A DNA stretch of 64,000 nt from Alginatibacterium sediminis (GCF_003610775.1 NZ_RAQO01000007.1:124305-188304), one strand, 5' to 3'; shown: positions 54,734-64,000, numbered from the stretch's first letter. The notes: generated from the letters alone by a model not told the origin. Numbers and translations are program-made.

Positions 54734-56205
54734 TGAATAACATTACCACGCGTATCACATCCTTGCTTATCTTGGTTGTTCTAGTGACTTCGGCGTTGGT
54801 TGGATCGGTTTCGTATTACTCTAATCGTAGTGACCTATACGCCAACCAACTCAACTCCGAAGAAGCAACACTTGAGCAACTTGCGGTTATCTTAAAAGAG
54901 CCAGTTTTTGTCTATGACACAGGCTCTGTACATTCCATTGTCGACGCGATGAAAACTGAACCGTTTTTGGCATACATTGAAGTCGTTGATCAACGAGACC
55001 GATCCATGGCTAGCGTAAAAGTAACCAGCTCTGACGTCGTCAAATCCGTTAATCTGGACTGGGATGGCAAAGCTATAGGAAGTATCGAAGTTGGTTTCAC
55101 CCATGAACCAATTCAGAAGTCGCTCAATCAAGCCTTAATGGCACAAATTATCACGGCGTTAGCGACCTTGATCCTTGTCGTTGCTCTGGTCTACTTTGCA
55201 CTGCGCAAAGTGGTTATTAATCCCCTACTAACTGTAAACAAGGTTCTAGCTGATATTGCACAAGGCGGCGGTGACTTAACTGCGAGGATTCCGGTAGAAG
55301 GTAAAGATGAAATAGCGCAACTGGGGGCTAGTTTTAATAGCTTTATTGATACGGTGCAGTCCATCGTAAAAGACATGAGTGGCGCAGCTCAACAGCTAGA
55401 TACAGTTTCGCAGCAAGTTAAAACGGTAAGTGAGAAAACAACCCAGAGTAACCGACATCAAAGCGACTTGACTCAAACTTCAGTGTCTAACTTGCAGCAA
55501 CTTGACCTAGCAACCAAAGATATTGCCAGCAACTCTGAAAACACATCAGAGCGCACCCAACAAGCTTATCAATTATCAGAAAACAGTAAAAAAGCGATTG
55601 CTTCTAATATTAGCCAAGTTGAAGAACTAGTCGAAAATCTTGAGTTAACCGCTAAAGAAGTCAGTAGCTTAAAAGAAGCCAGCGATAATATTGGTAGTGT
55701 TCTTGATGTTATTAAAGGTATCGCAGAACAAACTAACCTATTAGCGCTTAATGCAGCCATTGAAGCGGCACGTGCCGGGGAACAAGGTCGCGGTTTTGCT
55801 GTGGTCGCCGACGAAGTTCGTGCGTTAGCCAGTAAAACCCACGACTCAACATCTGAAATTGAGACCATCATTGTTCACTTGCAAAGTCAGGCTGATGCAA
55901 GCCATAAAGCCACCACCGCAAGCCATGAACTAGTTAACGAAACCATCAGTACCACTGAGAGCACCGGTGTGTCATTAGATAAAATTGCTGAAGAAATGAA
56001 TGCAATTAATGACATGATTACTATGATTGCTAGTGCTTGTGAAGAACAAGCTAATGTCACTACGGCGGTTTCGCAAGATATGGACTCTTTAAGTTTGGGA
56101 GCTCAATCGCTTGATGCTGACAATGCGCAAGTTCAACTCGCTAGCGAAGAGTTAGTTCAGGTGTCTAAAACAATGATGCAGCAACTTGGACGATTTAAGT
56201 TCTAA
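54733..56205 (+). CDS. Methyl-accepting chemotaxis protein, partner of the binding protein
   Basis: This 490-residue chemoreceptor has membrane segments at about 8-28 and 138-158. The periplasmic part is only about 110 residues (LLYANQ-like, then [31 protein letters not shown]). HAMP is at about 158-212 ([36 protein letters not shown]), and the tip [35 protein letters not shown] is intact. The gene begins in the stop of the binding-protein gene (TAATG). It likely senses ligand through that protein. Confidence 0.92.
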   Translation: MNNITTRITSLLILVVLVTSALVGSVSYYSNRSDLYANQLNSEEATLEQLAVILKEPVFVYDTGSVHSIVDAMKTEPFLAYIEVVDQRDRSMASVKVTSSDVVKSVNLDWDGKAIGSIEVGFTHEPIQKSLNQALMAQIITALATLILVVALVYFALRKVVINPLLTVNKVLADIAQGGGDLTARIPVEGKDEIAQLGASFNSFIDTVQSIVKDMSGAAQQLDTVSQQVKTVSEKTTQSNRHQSDLTQTSVSNLQQLDLATKDIASNSENTSERTQQAYQLSENSKKAIASNISQVEELVENLELTAKEVSSLKEASDNIGSVLDVIKGIAEQTNLLALNAAIEAARAGEQGRGFAVVADEVRALASKTHDSTSEIETIIVHLQSQADASHKATTASHELVNETISTTESTGVSLDKIAEEMNAINDMITMIASACEEQANVTTAVSQDMDSLSLGAQSLDADNAQVQLASEELVQVSKTMMQQLGRFKF

Positions 56206-56230
56206 AACTTACTTCAGATAAGCCCAAACC

Positions 56231-56258
56231 AAAAAAAGAGCGCACTGCGCTCTTTTTT
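56231..56258. terminator. Bidirectional terminator
   Basis: An inverted repeat with GAGCGC stem arms, flanked by seven A and six T, lies after the chemoreceptor gene and before the convergent TetR gene, so it serves both. Confidence 0.75.
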
Positions 56259-56272
56259 GTAAGCTATATTTT

Positions 56273-56929
56273 CTATGGCTCAGACTTTAGCAAACCCAGT
56301 CCCCGCAGCAATAATTCAACTAAATTCTGCTCGGCAAGTTCGAACTGACTATCACTGAGGGGGTTTTGATAAATGAAGTTTATCTCAGCGTCAAAATCGG
56401 CGTAAAATTGGGTTGTGGACCAAATGGCAAACAATACATCCATGGGAGAACGCGCTTGAATCAAGCCTTGATCTATCCAGGTTTGCAAGACTGCTGAGCG
56501 GGATAACGCCCACTCTCGAATAGGAGCCCGCAAACTTTCGTCTAAATTGGGAGCACCTTGGATGAACTCCATTGCAAACAAGCGTGAATGCAAAGGGTGT
56601 GTGCGGCTATAGTGCAATTTAGAGCGGATATATATCTCTATGGCTTGGCTTGGCTCATCATCGGCTGTAATGCCTTCAAAGGCGTTATTCCACAGTTCGA
56701 CGATGTCAGAAATGAGTGCCCTGTATAGTCCCTCTTTAGACTTAAAATAGTACAGAATATTAGCTTTGGGTAATTCCGCACGCTGAGCAATTACTTGTAG
56801 TGATGTACCTTTATAACCAGATTTAACAAATTCTTCAGCAGCCGCTTTCAAAATCAGGCTTTGGTTTCGACGACGAATTGCTCCAGTATTAGATGAATGC
56901 GCTTCACTCAAGGGCATACTTGCTTCCAT
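56273..56929 (-). CDS. TetR family regulator, RutR/TetR_C_3-like
   Basis: The protein has 218 residues. The N-terminal helix-turn-helix reads RNQSLILKAAAEEFVKSGYKGTSLQVIAQRAELPKANILYYFKSKEGLYRAL. The C-terminal part (LHYSRTHPLHSRLFAMEFIQGAP..LRAPIREW) matches the TetR_C_3 domain of E. coli RutR, which controls pyrimidine catabolism. No rut genes are seen. The start may instead be the ATG at 56917, with GGAAG upstream (214 residues). A 9-base inverted repeat lies 105-142 bases upstream. Effector unknown. Confidence 0.82.
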   Translation of the reverse strand: MEASMPLSEAHSSNTGAIRRRNQSLILKAAAEEFVKSGYKGTSLQVIAQRAELPKANILYYFKSKEGLYRALISDIVELWNNAFEGITADDEPSQAIEIYIRSKLHYSRTHPLHSRLFAMEFIQGAPNLDESLRAPIREWALSRSAVLQTWIDQGLIQARSPMDVLFAIWSTTQFYADFDAEINFIYQNPLSDSQFELAEQNLVELLLRGLGLLKSEP

Positions 56930-57033
56930 TTATGTTTGTAAATATATTTATCAAATGACAGCTTTCCACATCTAGCGCGTAATTTCTAGCAGATTGCCCG
57001 TCAGCATGCAAAAATGAGATATAAGCATTAGGC

Positions 57034-57071
57034 ATGACCATGAAATATAACACATTTATTAACATGGTCAT
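57034..57071. promoter_or_regulatory. Inverted repeat between the TetR and ABC exporter genes
   Basis: ATGACCATG (57034-57042) and CATGGTCAT (57063-57071) are perfect 9-base arms 20 bases apart. The TGACCA half-site recalls RutR-type operators (TTGACCA..TGGTCAA). It may be an operator of the TetR gene or a hairpin. Confidence 0.4.
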
Positions 57072-57116
57072 GGGAAATTGCAACATTAAACAAGCGCTGC
57101 GATATCTAAAAACTAA

Positions 57117-58943
57117 TTACTCGCCAAGGAATCCACCGGTTTGGTGCGCCCATAGCTGCGCATAGATCCCACCTTTTTCGATAAGCTCCTGATGACTACC
57201 GTCTTCAACAATATGGCCTTGATCCAAAACGATCAAACGATCCATCGCCGCAATTGTCGATAAACGATGCGCAATCGCAATCACCGTTTTACCTTGCATG
57301 AGTTTATTCAAACTGGTTTGAATCGCTGCTTCAACTTCAGAATCCAATGCTGATGTCGCCTCATCAAGCACCAATATGGGTGCGTCTTTTAGCAGTACTC
57401 GACTAATAGCGATGCGCTGGCGTTGCCCACCAGAGAGCTTAACCCCACGCTCCCCAACTTGTGCGTCAAAGCCCTTATTGCCACTTGGATCCGTTAGACC
57501 CTCTATAAACTCACTTGCCTCAGCTAAGTTTGCAGCTTCCAGCAATTGCTCTTCGCTTGCGTCCGGGCGACCATACAAAATGTTCTCGCGTACACTTCGA
57601 TGCAACAGCGAGGTGTCTTGAGTTACCATGCCGATCTTCGAACGTAAACTATCTTGCTTTACATCACGCAGATCTTGTCCATCGATAAGAATCGACCCAC
57701 TCTCCACATCGTAAAAACGTAAAAGTAAGTTCACGAGCGTAGATTTTCCAGCCCCGGAGCGTCCAACTAGACCAACTTTCTCACCAGCCTTTATCTTTAG
57801 GTCGAGATTATCAATGACACCACTGTCTTCACCATAGTGGAAGCCGATATTCTGATAATGAATTTCACCCTTCTCTACCTGGATTTCTTTGGCATCTGTT
57901 TTGTCCTGAATTTCTTGTGGTCGTGATAATGTCGCAGCTCCATCAGCAACCGTGCCTATGTTTTCGAAAAGCGCTGAGATTTCCCACATAATCCACTGCG
58001 CCATCCCATTGAGTCTCAAGGCTAGTGCCACTGCAATAGCAATTGCTCCCACTGAAACACTGCCATTAATCCACAACCAAATAGCTAATGCTGAAATCGA
58101 GAAGGTCAATAAATAGTTTAGACTTTGAACACAAAAGTTAAGTGCCGTTACCAAGCGCATTTGAATATATACAGTGTCTAAAAAGCCATCCATACCCTCT
58201 TGTGCGTAATCAGCTTCGCGCTGGGTATGGGAAAATAATTTGACCGTCGCAATATTGGTATAGCTGTCAACGATTCTCCCTGTCATGGTAGAACGAGCGT
58301 CCGCTTGATATTTCGCTATGTTTTTTAAACGAGGTACAAAATACAACTGGATACCGATATAGATAATTAACCACACTAGCATTGGCAGCACTAAACGAAT
58401 ATCGGCTTGCGCAATAACAAATAGCATCGAGAAGAAATAGACCACGATGTACATCAGAACATCGAGAAGTTTCATCACGGTTTCTCGCACTGCAAGCGAG
58501 GTTTGCATTACCTTAGTTGCTATACGGCCAGCGAAATCGTTACTGTAGAAATTTACGCTTTGTTTGAGTAAATAGCGATGCGATTGCCAACGAATTGACA
58601 TCGGGTAGTTGCCAAGCAAGGTTTGGTGGATAAGTAGACTGTGAAGCAAACTAACCAGCGGCAAACCAACAACGAGCATTAAACCCATTTTCCACAACGT
58701 TGCGCTCTCTTCAGACAGAAAGGTCTCGGGTGACTTGGTACTTAACCAGTCGACCAATTGCCCCATGAAACTAAACAGTGAAACTTCCATTGCGGCCAGT
58801 AGCGCAGTCAGGGCTGACATAATAACCAGCGGTAATCCATAACCTTTAGTGTAGTGACGACAAAATGCAAAAAGAGACTGAGGAGGTTGCTCGGGCTCAG
58901 CTAAAGGATAAGCGCGTGTTAGGCGCTCAAAAAAAGAAAACAT
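57117..58943 (-). CDS. ABC transporter, fused permease and ATPase (MsbA/LmrA-type exporter)
   Basis: This 608-residue half-transporter has six membrane segments in residues about 30-320, followed by one ATPase domain. Walker A is GRSGAGKST, with LLRFYDVESGSILIDGQDL, signature KLSGGQRQRIAISRVL, Walker B PILVLDEATSALD and the switch histidine in IAIAHRLSTI. It functions as a homodimer in the inner membrane. Substrate unknown. The TetR-like gene 187 bases downstream on the same strand may regulate it. The ATG has only a weak ribosome binding site. Confidence 0.9.
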   Translation of the reverse strand: MFSFFERLTRAYPLAEPEQPPQSLFAFCRHYTKGYGLPLVIMSALTALLAAMEVSLFSFMGQLVDWLSTKSPETFLSEESATLWKMGLMLVVGLPLVSLLHSLLIHQTLLGNYPMSIRWQSHRYLLKQSVNFYSNDFAGRIATKVMQTSLAVRETVMKLLDVLMYIVVYFFSMLFVIAQADIRLVLPMLVWLIIYIGIQLYFVPRLKNIAKYQADARSTMTGRIVDSYTNIATVKLFSHTQREADYAQEGMDGFLDTVYIQMRLVTALNFCVQSLNYLLTFSISALAIWLWINGSVSVGAIAIAVALALRLNGMAQWIMWEISALFENIGTVADGAATLSRPQEIQDKTDAKEIQVEKGEIHYQNIGFHYGEDSGVIDNLDLKIKAGEKVGLVGRSGAGKSTLVNLLLRFYDVESGSILIDGQDLRDVKQDSLRSKIGMVTQDTSLLHRSVRENILYGRPDASEEQLLEAANLAEASEFIEGLTDPSGNKGFDAQVGERGVKLSGGQRQRIAISRVLLKDAPILVLDEATSALDSEVEAAIQTSLNKLMQGKTVIAIAHRLSTIAAMDRLIVLDQGHIVEDGSHQELIEKGGIYAQLWAHQTGGFLGE

Positions 58944-59292
58944 GCGGCTTAATTCCTTGCATATGCATTGTTATAGGTGAAATTTTCTAGATGATTCCAA
59001 TCACATTCATGATTCAAACGAACGATAGAGTAAATGCTAATGACGACGATTAATGCGAATTGCCATTATTGAGCTATGATACACCGCTCGTCATTGCAAT
59101 CCATTAAATCTATTGAATCAATTTGGGTTCGGTATGGGTGACTAACAACATGGCCTAGTGATTTACGCGATAGAATTTGCAGCAGGTACATTACCAAAGA
59201 AAGCCAAAGCTAAAGCAGGTGATTCACACATGCTATCAGCTGAAAGGCTCTTTAAACATTAAAGATGTAGATATGGATAGTCAGGCGAGGTG
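58944..59292. other. Gap between the ABC exporter and the small HTH gene
   Basis: These 349 bases carry the promoter of the exporter on the minus strand. A 34-codon open frame (GTG at 59158, TAA at 59262) without a ribosome binding site has a protein-like composition and could be a gene fragment. I see no RNA gene. Confidence 0.3.
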
Positions 59293-59505
59293 CTACTCCG
59301 CTGCACCATTCACTGGGGACGTTAATGCTTGTTCTAAATGCCAGTGCTTAGCTAAACGCTGTCGAACAGTCGTCGTCTGCATCCCATAAATTTCTGCAAG
59401 CTCTTTTATCGTCGCATATGGTGCTTCGCTACTCACTAATTCACTTTGCGTTGAATTGCGAGCCGATTGTTGAGCTTGTTGATCTAAGCGGGAAGAAACT
59501 TGCAT
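59293..59505 (-). CDS. Small helix-turn-helix-like protein
   Basis: The protein has 70 residues. The ATG at 59505 has GGAG seven bases upstream; a longer frame of 86 residues has none. A polar Gln/Ser-rich N-terminus precedes ATIKELAEIYGMQTTTVRQRLAKHWHLEQAL, which looks like a short helix-turn-helix of the kind found at the start of phage and homing-type proteins. It has no homologue I can name. It is co-oriented with, and 113 bases downstream of, luxS, with a hairpin between. Confidence 0.6.
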   Translation of the reverse strand: MQVSSRLDQQAQQSARNSTQSELVSSEAPYATIKELAEIYGMQTTTVRQRLAKHWHLEQALTSPVNGAAE

Positions 59506-59573
59506 GAGAGAACTCCAAAAGAGGTAGGTCAATAAACTATAGACTACCCGCAAAGTTCTGAATGTTTTTTAAT

Positions 59574-59605
59574 CAAAAGCTGCAAAAAAAATTTGGCAGC
59601 TTTTG
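59574..59605. terminator. Hairpin between luxS and the small HTH gene
   Basis: A perfect 10-base stem (CAAAAGCTGC with GCAGCTTTTG) around a 12-base A/T loop. The stem itself is T-rich, so termination of luxS is possible but the tract after it is poor. Confidence 0.45.
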
Positions 59606-59618
59606 TTTACAGACCTAT

Positions 59619-60128
59619 CTATAGACCATTTAAGATTTCATCAGCAAGCTTTAACTCACTGTTTTGATTTACTTCTATCCCTCTTGATATCACTTCTTGA
59701 GCAATTTCTTTCGCTTCATCAAGTGAATGCATTGAATAAGTCCCACATTGATACTCATTAAGCTCTGGAATATCAGATTGTTTGCTAACACCAAGCACAT
59801 CTTGCATTGCTGCTAACCAAGCATTGGCTACAGTTTGCTCTTTTGGCGCGCCGATTAAACTCATATAGAAACCTGTACGACAACCCATTGGTGATATGTC
59901 GATAATTTCTACGTTGTCACCATTAAGATGGTTTCGCATAAATCCAGCGAACAAATGTTCAAGAGTATGAATCCCTTTCTCTGATAAAATTTGTTCGTTT
60001 GGAATACAATAGCGCAAATCAAAGACCGTAATGACATCAGCATTTGGTGTTTTCATTGTTTTAGCTACCCTTACAGCGGGTGCGTGCATACGCGTATGGT
60101 CTACGGTGAAACTATCTAGTAATGGCAT
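59619..60128 (-). CDS. luxS: S-ribosylhomocysteine lyase (LuxS)
   Basis: This 169-residue cytosolic enzyme splits S-ribosylhomocysteine into homocysteine and DPD, the precursor of AI-2, in the activated methyl cycle. The metal-binding motif is H54-x2-E57-H58 ([14 protein letters not shown]) with C128 (NEYQCGTYS). C83 lies in [11 protein letters not shown]. Length and motifs are standard. It sits near gshA, as in many Vibrio and Shewanella genomes. Confidence 0.97.
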   Translation of the reverse strand: MPLLDSFTVDHTRMHAPAVRVAKTMKTPNADVITVFDLRYCIPNEQILSEKGIHTLEHLFAGFMRNHLNGDNVEIIDISPMGCRTGFYMSLIGAPKEQTVANAWLAAMQDVLGVSKQSDIPELNEYQCGTYSMHSLDEAKEIAQEVISRGIEVNQNSELKLADEILNGL

Positions 60129-60241
60129 CTTGTTTACTCTTCGTTTTAGATTGTATTAATACCCAATCACACTCATCATTATACTAGTTTAGCGGATGAT
60201 GAAAGACCGAGTCTTTAGTGTGATGACAATGAACTAAGCAA

Positions 60242-60880
60242 TTATCCGAAAAAAGTGCGGCTAAACCAGCCTCTATTTAATTCGTCTTTACACTGATTGT
60301 ATTGAGCGGCATATCGTTTAGAACGTTGGTCGACCGTTCCGGCAACCTTCACTAACCAGGCCTTGGAATTATAAGTTTTACGTTTATAACCACCCCAACC
60401 TTCATGGTAATTTAGATACTGATTGCGTGCATCCCACTTAGATACGCCATTGATCTTTTGGCTTTTGTCGGTAAACCACCCCATAAAATCTATAGCGTCA
60501 TCAAAATTGGAACGTGATGCTCCACGATTTCCGGTTTCTTTAACGTAGTCGCCCCAAGTTAAGGTTTTTGCCTGACTATATCCATATGCGCTGCTTGCCC
60601 TTCCCGTAGGAATAACGCCCAAGAAATACTCCATCGGCGGCCGGGCATTGTGTTTAAAGCTGGACTCTTGATACATCATTGCCATAGGTACATGAACAGG
60701 TGTTCCCCACTTTTTGTTCATTTTAAGCGCTGATTTGTGCCAATCGCGTTTTTCTTTAAAAATCTCACACAAGTTCTCTGGGCTAGCCGGTGGCGATGAA
60801 CTACATGCGCTGAGAACTAACACTAAAGCCGACGCAAAAATCGCCTTAAACGGGGCCCGAGACAATAAATTATACTTCAC
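60242..60880 (-). CDS. Lytic transglycosylase-like lipoprotein
   Basis: This 212-residue protein starts with GTG after AGGAAG. The signal peptide ends with lipobox LSAC. The mature part has the lysozyme-like VPMAMMYQESSFKHNARPP, in which the glutamate is the expected catalytic residue, and SSAYGYSQAKTLTWGDYVKETGNRGASRSNFDDAIDFMGWF. It likely cuts peptidoglycan at the outer-membrane side of the periplasm. A basic tail (YAAQYNQCKDELNRGWFSRTFFG) ends it. Confidence 0.82.
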   Translation of the reverse strand: MKYNLLSRAPFKAIFASALVLVLSACSSSPPASPENLCEIFKEKRDWHKSALKMNKKWGTPVHVPMAMMYQESSFKHNARPPMEYFLGVIPTGRASSAYGYSQAKTLTWGDYVKETGNRGASRSNFDDAIDFMGWFTDKSQKINGVSKWDARNQYLNYHEGWGGYKRKTYNSKAWLVKVAGTVDQRSKRYAAQYNQCKDELNRGWFSRTFFG

Positions 60881-60915
60881 ACAACTTCCTAGTAATCAAT
60901 GAAACACGAAACGAC

Positions 60916-62469
60916 TTAGTATTGAGCAGCGTTTACGAAATACTGCTCTAAAAAGTGATCAAAATCGAGTTGATCTTGATTTTCGATGGCTAGTTGGGCC
61001 TCTTCACTTTGAAAACGTGCCAATTCAAACTGTTCTGGTGTCCAAATGCTTAAAGCTTCAGTACGCAATTGTTCGCGATACAAACGTGAAAGATCCAAGC
61101 CAAACTTGCTGTTATCTTGCTGTTTATCTAATAGTTCTTTCAGTAGTCGCGCGGAGAAGCTCTGGTCACTATCTAGTTGGTCTTGCAGATGTTGCAACGC
61201 TGTCGTAGTTTGCGTAAGTTCAAGTTGCTGAGAAATCGTTTTACACTCACTAAATATACGTTCTAACCACTGACTAACCTTATGCGTTTCACCTTGAATA
61301 CTAATTTCAAGTTTCGGATCGCGACCTTCAACCGCAATATGATTAAAATTTTCTCGGCATAGATTCAGCTCATCTTGGCTCAGCTCAGGTGATGGCGTCA
61401 TCAAACACCATAATAAGAACTGGTCAATCACCTCGATCTGCTCGGCCTCTATACCTAAGCTTGAAAACGGATTTACATCTAAAGCACGGATTTCTATGTA
61501 TTCAATACCACCACGTGCTAATGCCTGAGATGGCGTTTCATCTTCTTTGGCGACGCGTTTAGCTCGAATAGGAGCATACAGTTCGTTTTCAATTTGCAAA
61601 ACATGGCTATTGAGTTGCTGATATTCATCGCCAACTTTAACCCCAAGCTTGGAGAACTCTTCTGACTCCAGCTTCACCGCTTTACGCACGCTATCAACGT
61701 AGCATTCAACACTGTTGTAGTTGATTGCCAATTCACGTTGTTGATCACTGGTGTAGCCAAGGTCGCTTAAACGCAACGATGTTGCGAAGGGTAAGTACAA
61801 GCTCCCCTTACCACAGGGCTGGAAATCGAGCGATGTTTGCATGCCTTTGACAAAGCTTCCGCATAAGGCTGGCGATGCACCATACGCATAGGCAATGAAC
61901 CAACCATAACGATAGAAGTTTCGGATCAACCCCATATACTGTTGCGAAATGAAGTCTTGTAATTCTTGCTTATCACCGAGTTGTTGCTGGTACAATTTCC
62001 AAAACTCTTGAGAGAAAGAAATATTGTAGTGCACACCAGAAATCACTTGCATCATACTTCCGTAACGTTGGCTTAAACCGCGACGATACACATGCTTCAT
62101 TTTCCCGATATTGGACTGCCCATAGTCGGCCAATACAATATTGTTATCACCTCTCACCACACATGGCATACTTAAGGGCCATAGAGCTTGCTGGTTCAAT
62201 TTTGATAACGTGAAACGATGAATATCAGCCAGTTTTTCCATCAAGGGGTCAATTCCTTGAGTTACCGGTGTTATAAACTCCAACAAACTCTCTGAGAAAT
62301 CAGTCGTGATATACGGGTGCGTTAGCGCCTTGCCTAATGCCTGTGGGTGCGGATCGGTAGCCAAACTACCATCTTGCTCAATCCGCAATGCTTCGCGTTC
62401 AATACCGCGTTGGGTAGACGATAAACTCTGAGCAAGCAATGGCTTGTTGCTAGCACTTAGGACTTCCAT
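60916..62469 (-). CDS. gshA: Glutamate--cysteine ligase
   Basis: This 517-residue enzyme (E. coli GshA 518) joins glutamate and cysteine, the first step of glutathione synthesis. It contains QRGIEREALRIEQDGSLA, HPYITTDFSESLLEFITPV, LWPLSMPCVV, MMQVISGVHYNIS, and RGGIEYIEIRALDVNPFS. I use the ATG at 62469; a longer frame starts with TTG and adds 13 residues with no ribosome binding site. It lies 35 bases downstream of the transglycosylase start. Confidence 0.95.
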   Translation of the reverse strand: MEVLSASNKPLLAQSLSSTQRGIEREALRIEQDGSLATDPHPQALGKALTHPYITTDFSESLLEFITPVTQGIDPLMEKLADIHRFTLSKLNQQALWPLSMPCVVRGDNNIVLADYGQSNIGKMKHVYRRGLSQRYGSMMQVISGVHYNISFSQEFWKLYQQQLGDKQELQDFISQQYMGLIRNFYRYGWFIAYAYGASPALCGSFVKGMQTSLDFQPCGKGSLYLPFATSLRLSDLGYTSDQQRELAINYNSVECYVDSVRKAVKLESEEFSKLGVKVGDEYQQLNSHVLQIENELYAPIRAKRVAKEDETPSQALARGGIEYIEIRALDVNPFSSLGIEAEQIEVIDQFLLWCLMTPSPELSQDELNLCRENFNHIAVEGRDPKLEISIQGETHKVSQWLERIFSECKTISQQLELTQTTTALQHLQDQLDSDQSFSARLLKELLDKQQDNSKFGLDLSRLYREQLRTEALSIWTPEQFELARFQSEEAQLAIENQDQLDFDHFLEQYFVNAAQY

Positions 62470-62541
62470 ATAAGACGATTTCAAGTCTATTCTCACTTTA
62501 TGTTGCAACAGCTTGGTTTAAACCAAAACTGTTGCGTGTTA

Positions 62542-64000
62542 TCAATTAGATGGAACTTCGATTATTTCCAGCGGTAGCTGCGCTAGGCTTTCAATAATTT
62601 GCTGTTTATCACCAACCACTACAAACTGCATTTGATCAGGGTTTAAGTACTTTTGAGCCAGAACTTGTAGTTGTTCCGCAGTTACCGTTTGCACAATTTG
62701 GTTTTGCTCCTCTACAAATGAGGGCGAAAGCTGATAATTCAACATGTGAAATAGAAAATCGACTTTCTGCGTCGGTAATTCATAGGACAAGGCTTCTTGT
62801 TGACTTATAGCACTGCGTAAATAGTCCATTTCCTCTTGGCTTGGCCCTGTATCTTTATAACGCTGCATTTCGTTGAGTAACTCTTGAATCGATTGTGCAA
62901 TTGCATCGCCTCTAATATCGGCGTCTATAGTAAAAGCGCCAGCATCTCGAAACGCACTAAAACCACTGCTCACACCGTAAGTAAAACCCTTGTCTTCTCG
63001 AAGGTTTAGATTAATACGACTATTAAAGTTACCACCAAAATTGAAATTCATCAGTGAGGCTAAATATAGCTCCCCTGTCGCGTCATAAGGCAAAGCAGGT
63101 CTCGAAATACGTAATACTGACTGAACCGATCCTGGGCGGTCGATGAGATAAAGCTTACCTCCCTTGCTTGGATAGTTTGCTTCAAATCTCTCCATTTGCT
63201 TAGCTTCACCCATCCAAGCTTCAAGCGGTTTCAAGGCTGACATAAGTTGTTGTTGATCTAGGTTAGAGACCGCAACTAAGTTTGCACCTGAGGGGCGATA
63301 TGTTGTGGCCCAATACGCTTTAATCAATGAGGTATCGATGTTATTCACGCTTTCAAAGCTGCCATCGCTAGAGCTTCCTAAACGGCTGTCCTCCCCATAG
63401 ATAAGCGATTGAATCTTAATATTTGCCAACCAACTTGGCCGCTGCTGCTTTTGTTGCATAGATTGAAGGTGGCGAGAGCGCAGCACTTCAAATTCCTGAC
63501 TATCAAATGCGGGTTTAAGCAGACGCTCAACCAAAATTTCTATGCTTCTGTCTAGGTTCTCGCTGAGTGATTCAAGCTCAATCGTTTGGGTATAAAGCCC
63601 TGAGCTAAATCCAACGTTACTGCCAAGCGCTTCAAGTTCGTCCGCTATCGTTTCCGCGCCGCGAAGTTGTGAGCTTTGATTTAACAAGCTTGCTGTGAGT
63701 CGGGCGAGGCCGTAGTGCTCGGGATCTTCAGCCAAACTGCCACCAGGAATTTGAATTTCAATACTGGTAGTTGGATTGCTCTGCTCAGAGCTTGCCATTA
63801 TCGCTAAGCCATTATTAAGCGAGGCATTCCAAAAACTAGGGACCTTAACCGAAACCGGATCACCAGCTGCTGGCATGATACTGCGGTCCAGTGATGTTGG
63901 ATCAATGGCCTCACGATAGACCAATTCATCCTCTGCGACTGATTGATAGGGCGGAAGGTTTCTAGGTTGCGGCGAATAATTGCTTTCTTGTATTTGCCAT
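62542..64000 (-). CDS. M16 family peptidase, C-terminal part, cut by the window edge
   Basis: The frame stays open to the window end, so this is the C-terminal 486 codons of a larger insulinase-type metallopeptidase. It shows the second M16 domain with LAEDPEHYGLARLTASLLNQSS, DELEALGSNVGFSSGLYTQTI and RINLNLREDKGFTYGVSSGFSAFR, the R/Y element of M16_C. The catalytic HxxEH motif is not in this part. It lies 72 bases upstream of gshA on the same strand. Such proteins are often secreted or periplasmic. Confidence 0.82.
   Translation of the reverse strand, partial: WQIQESNYSPQPRNLPPYQSVAEDELVYREAIDPTSLDRSIMPAAGDPVSVKVPSFWNASLNNGLAIMASSEQSNPTTSIEIQIPGGSLAEDPEHYGLARLTASLLNQSSQLRGAETIADELEALGSNVGFSSGLYTQTIELESLSENLDRSIEILVERLLKPAFDSQEFEVLRSRHLQSMQQKQQRPSWLANIKIQSLIYGEDSRLGSSSDGSFESVNNIDTSLIKAYWATTYRPSGANLVAVSNLDQQQLMSALKPLEAWMGEAKQMERFEANYPSKGGKLYLIDRPGSVQSVLRISRPALPYDATGELYLASLMNFNFGGNFNSRINLNLREDKGFTYGVSSGFSAFRDAGAFTIDADIRGDAIAQSIQELLNEMQRYKDTGPSQEEMDYLRSAISQQEALSYELPTQKVDFLFHMLNYQLSPSFVEEQNQIVQTVTAEQLQVLAQKYLNPDQMQFVVVGDKQQIIESLAQLPLEIIEVPSN

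Noticed and set aside
59158-59262. 34-codon open frame starting with GTG, reading LPKKAKAKAGDSHMLS in the middle
   Set aside because: No ribosome binding site and no known family; kept only as a possible remnant.

Overview
The window looks like a chromosomal segment of a marine gammaproteobacterium of the Alteromonadales, close to Shewanella or its relatives. The evidence is gene order and family content: recN-bamE with convergent rnfH-ratA and smpB-ssrA; pflB-pflA next to rlmA, yfbV, ackA and pta; gshA near luxS; and families typical of these genera (DUF3360, VC2046/SO_2500-like, UPF0181). There is no phage, integrase, insertion sequence or CRISPR array. The base composition is moderately AT-rich and the genes are densely packed on both strands. 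The genus is an inference.

Layout. 1-3.4 kb: a YoaH-like protein, an AraC regulator with a secreted VOC protein, and a Zur-like regulator beside merC, which has a clear Zur box. 3.6-12 kb: a sugar locus with galM, a XylR-like regulator and a ytfQRT-yjfF-type furanose ABC importer, divergent from an aldo/keto reductase. 12.3-16.8 kb: a VC2046-like protein, tRNA-Tyr, a MITE-like repeat, a probable structured small RNA on the minus strand (about 13611-13790), a REC-TPR response regulator and a Cys/Met-metabolism PLP enzyme. 16.9-21.6 kb: a MATE exporter and a basic amino-acid ABC importer with internal attenuators. 22.4-32.3 kb: anaerobic pyruvate metabolism, with a DUF3360 membrane protein in the usual focA position, then pflB, pflA, rlmA, yfbV, ackA and pta. 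32.3-38.5 kb: two DnaA boxes, a PII-like protein coupled to two DUF1538 membrane proteins, an NSS transporter, an AI-2E-family protein and a YfcH-type epimerase. 38.5-45.1 kb: two tRNA-Ala(GGC), an uncommon 2OG dioxygenase plus class V PLP enzyme pair, LexA-controlled recN, bamE, rnfH-ratA, smpB and tmRNA. 45.3-56.2 kb: a chemoreceptor, a DUF4136 lipoprotein, trhO, trmK, fpr, satP with a CRP/FNR-like site, an iron-sulfur photolyase, a chemoreceptor remnant, and a binding protein translationally coupled to a chemoreceptor. 56.2-64 kb: a TetR regulator, an ABC exporter, a 70-residue HTH-like protein, luxS, a lytic-transglycosylase lipoprotein, gshA and a truncated M16 peptidase.

Functional links. 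Pfl, AckA, Pta and SatP together handle the pyruvate to acetyl-CoA to acetate flow and acetate re-uptake. SmpB and tmRNA form the ribosome-rescue pair. LuxS makes the AI-2 precursor, and an AI-2E-family membrane protein lies 22 kb away. The most promising poorly described items are the PII/DUF1538 operon, the dioxygenase/PLP pair, the DUF3360 protein in the focA position, and the small-RNA candidate.
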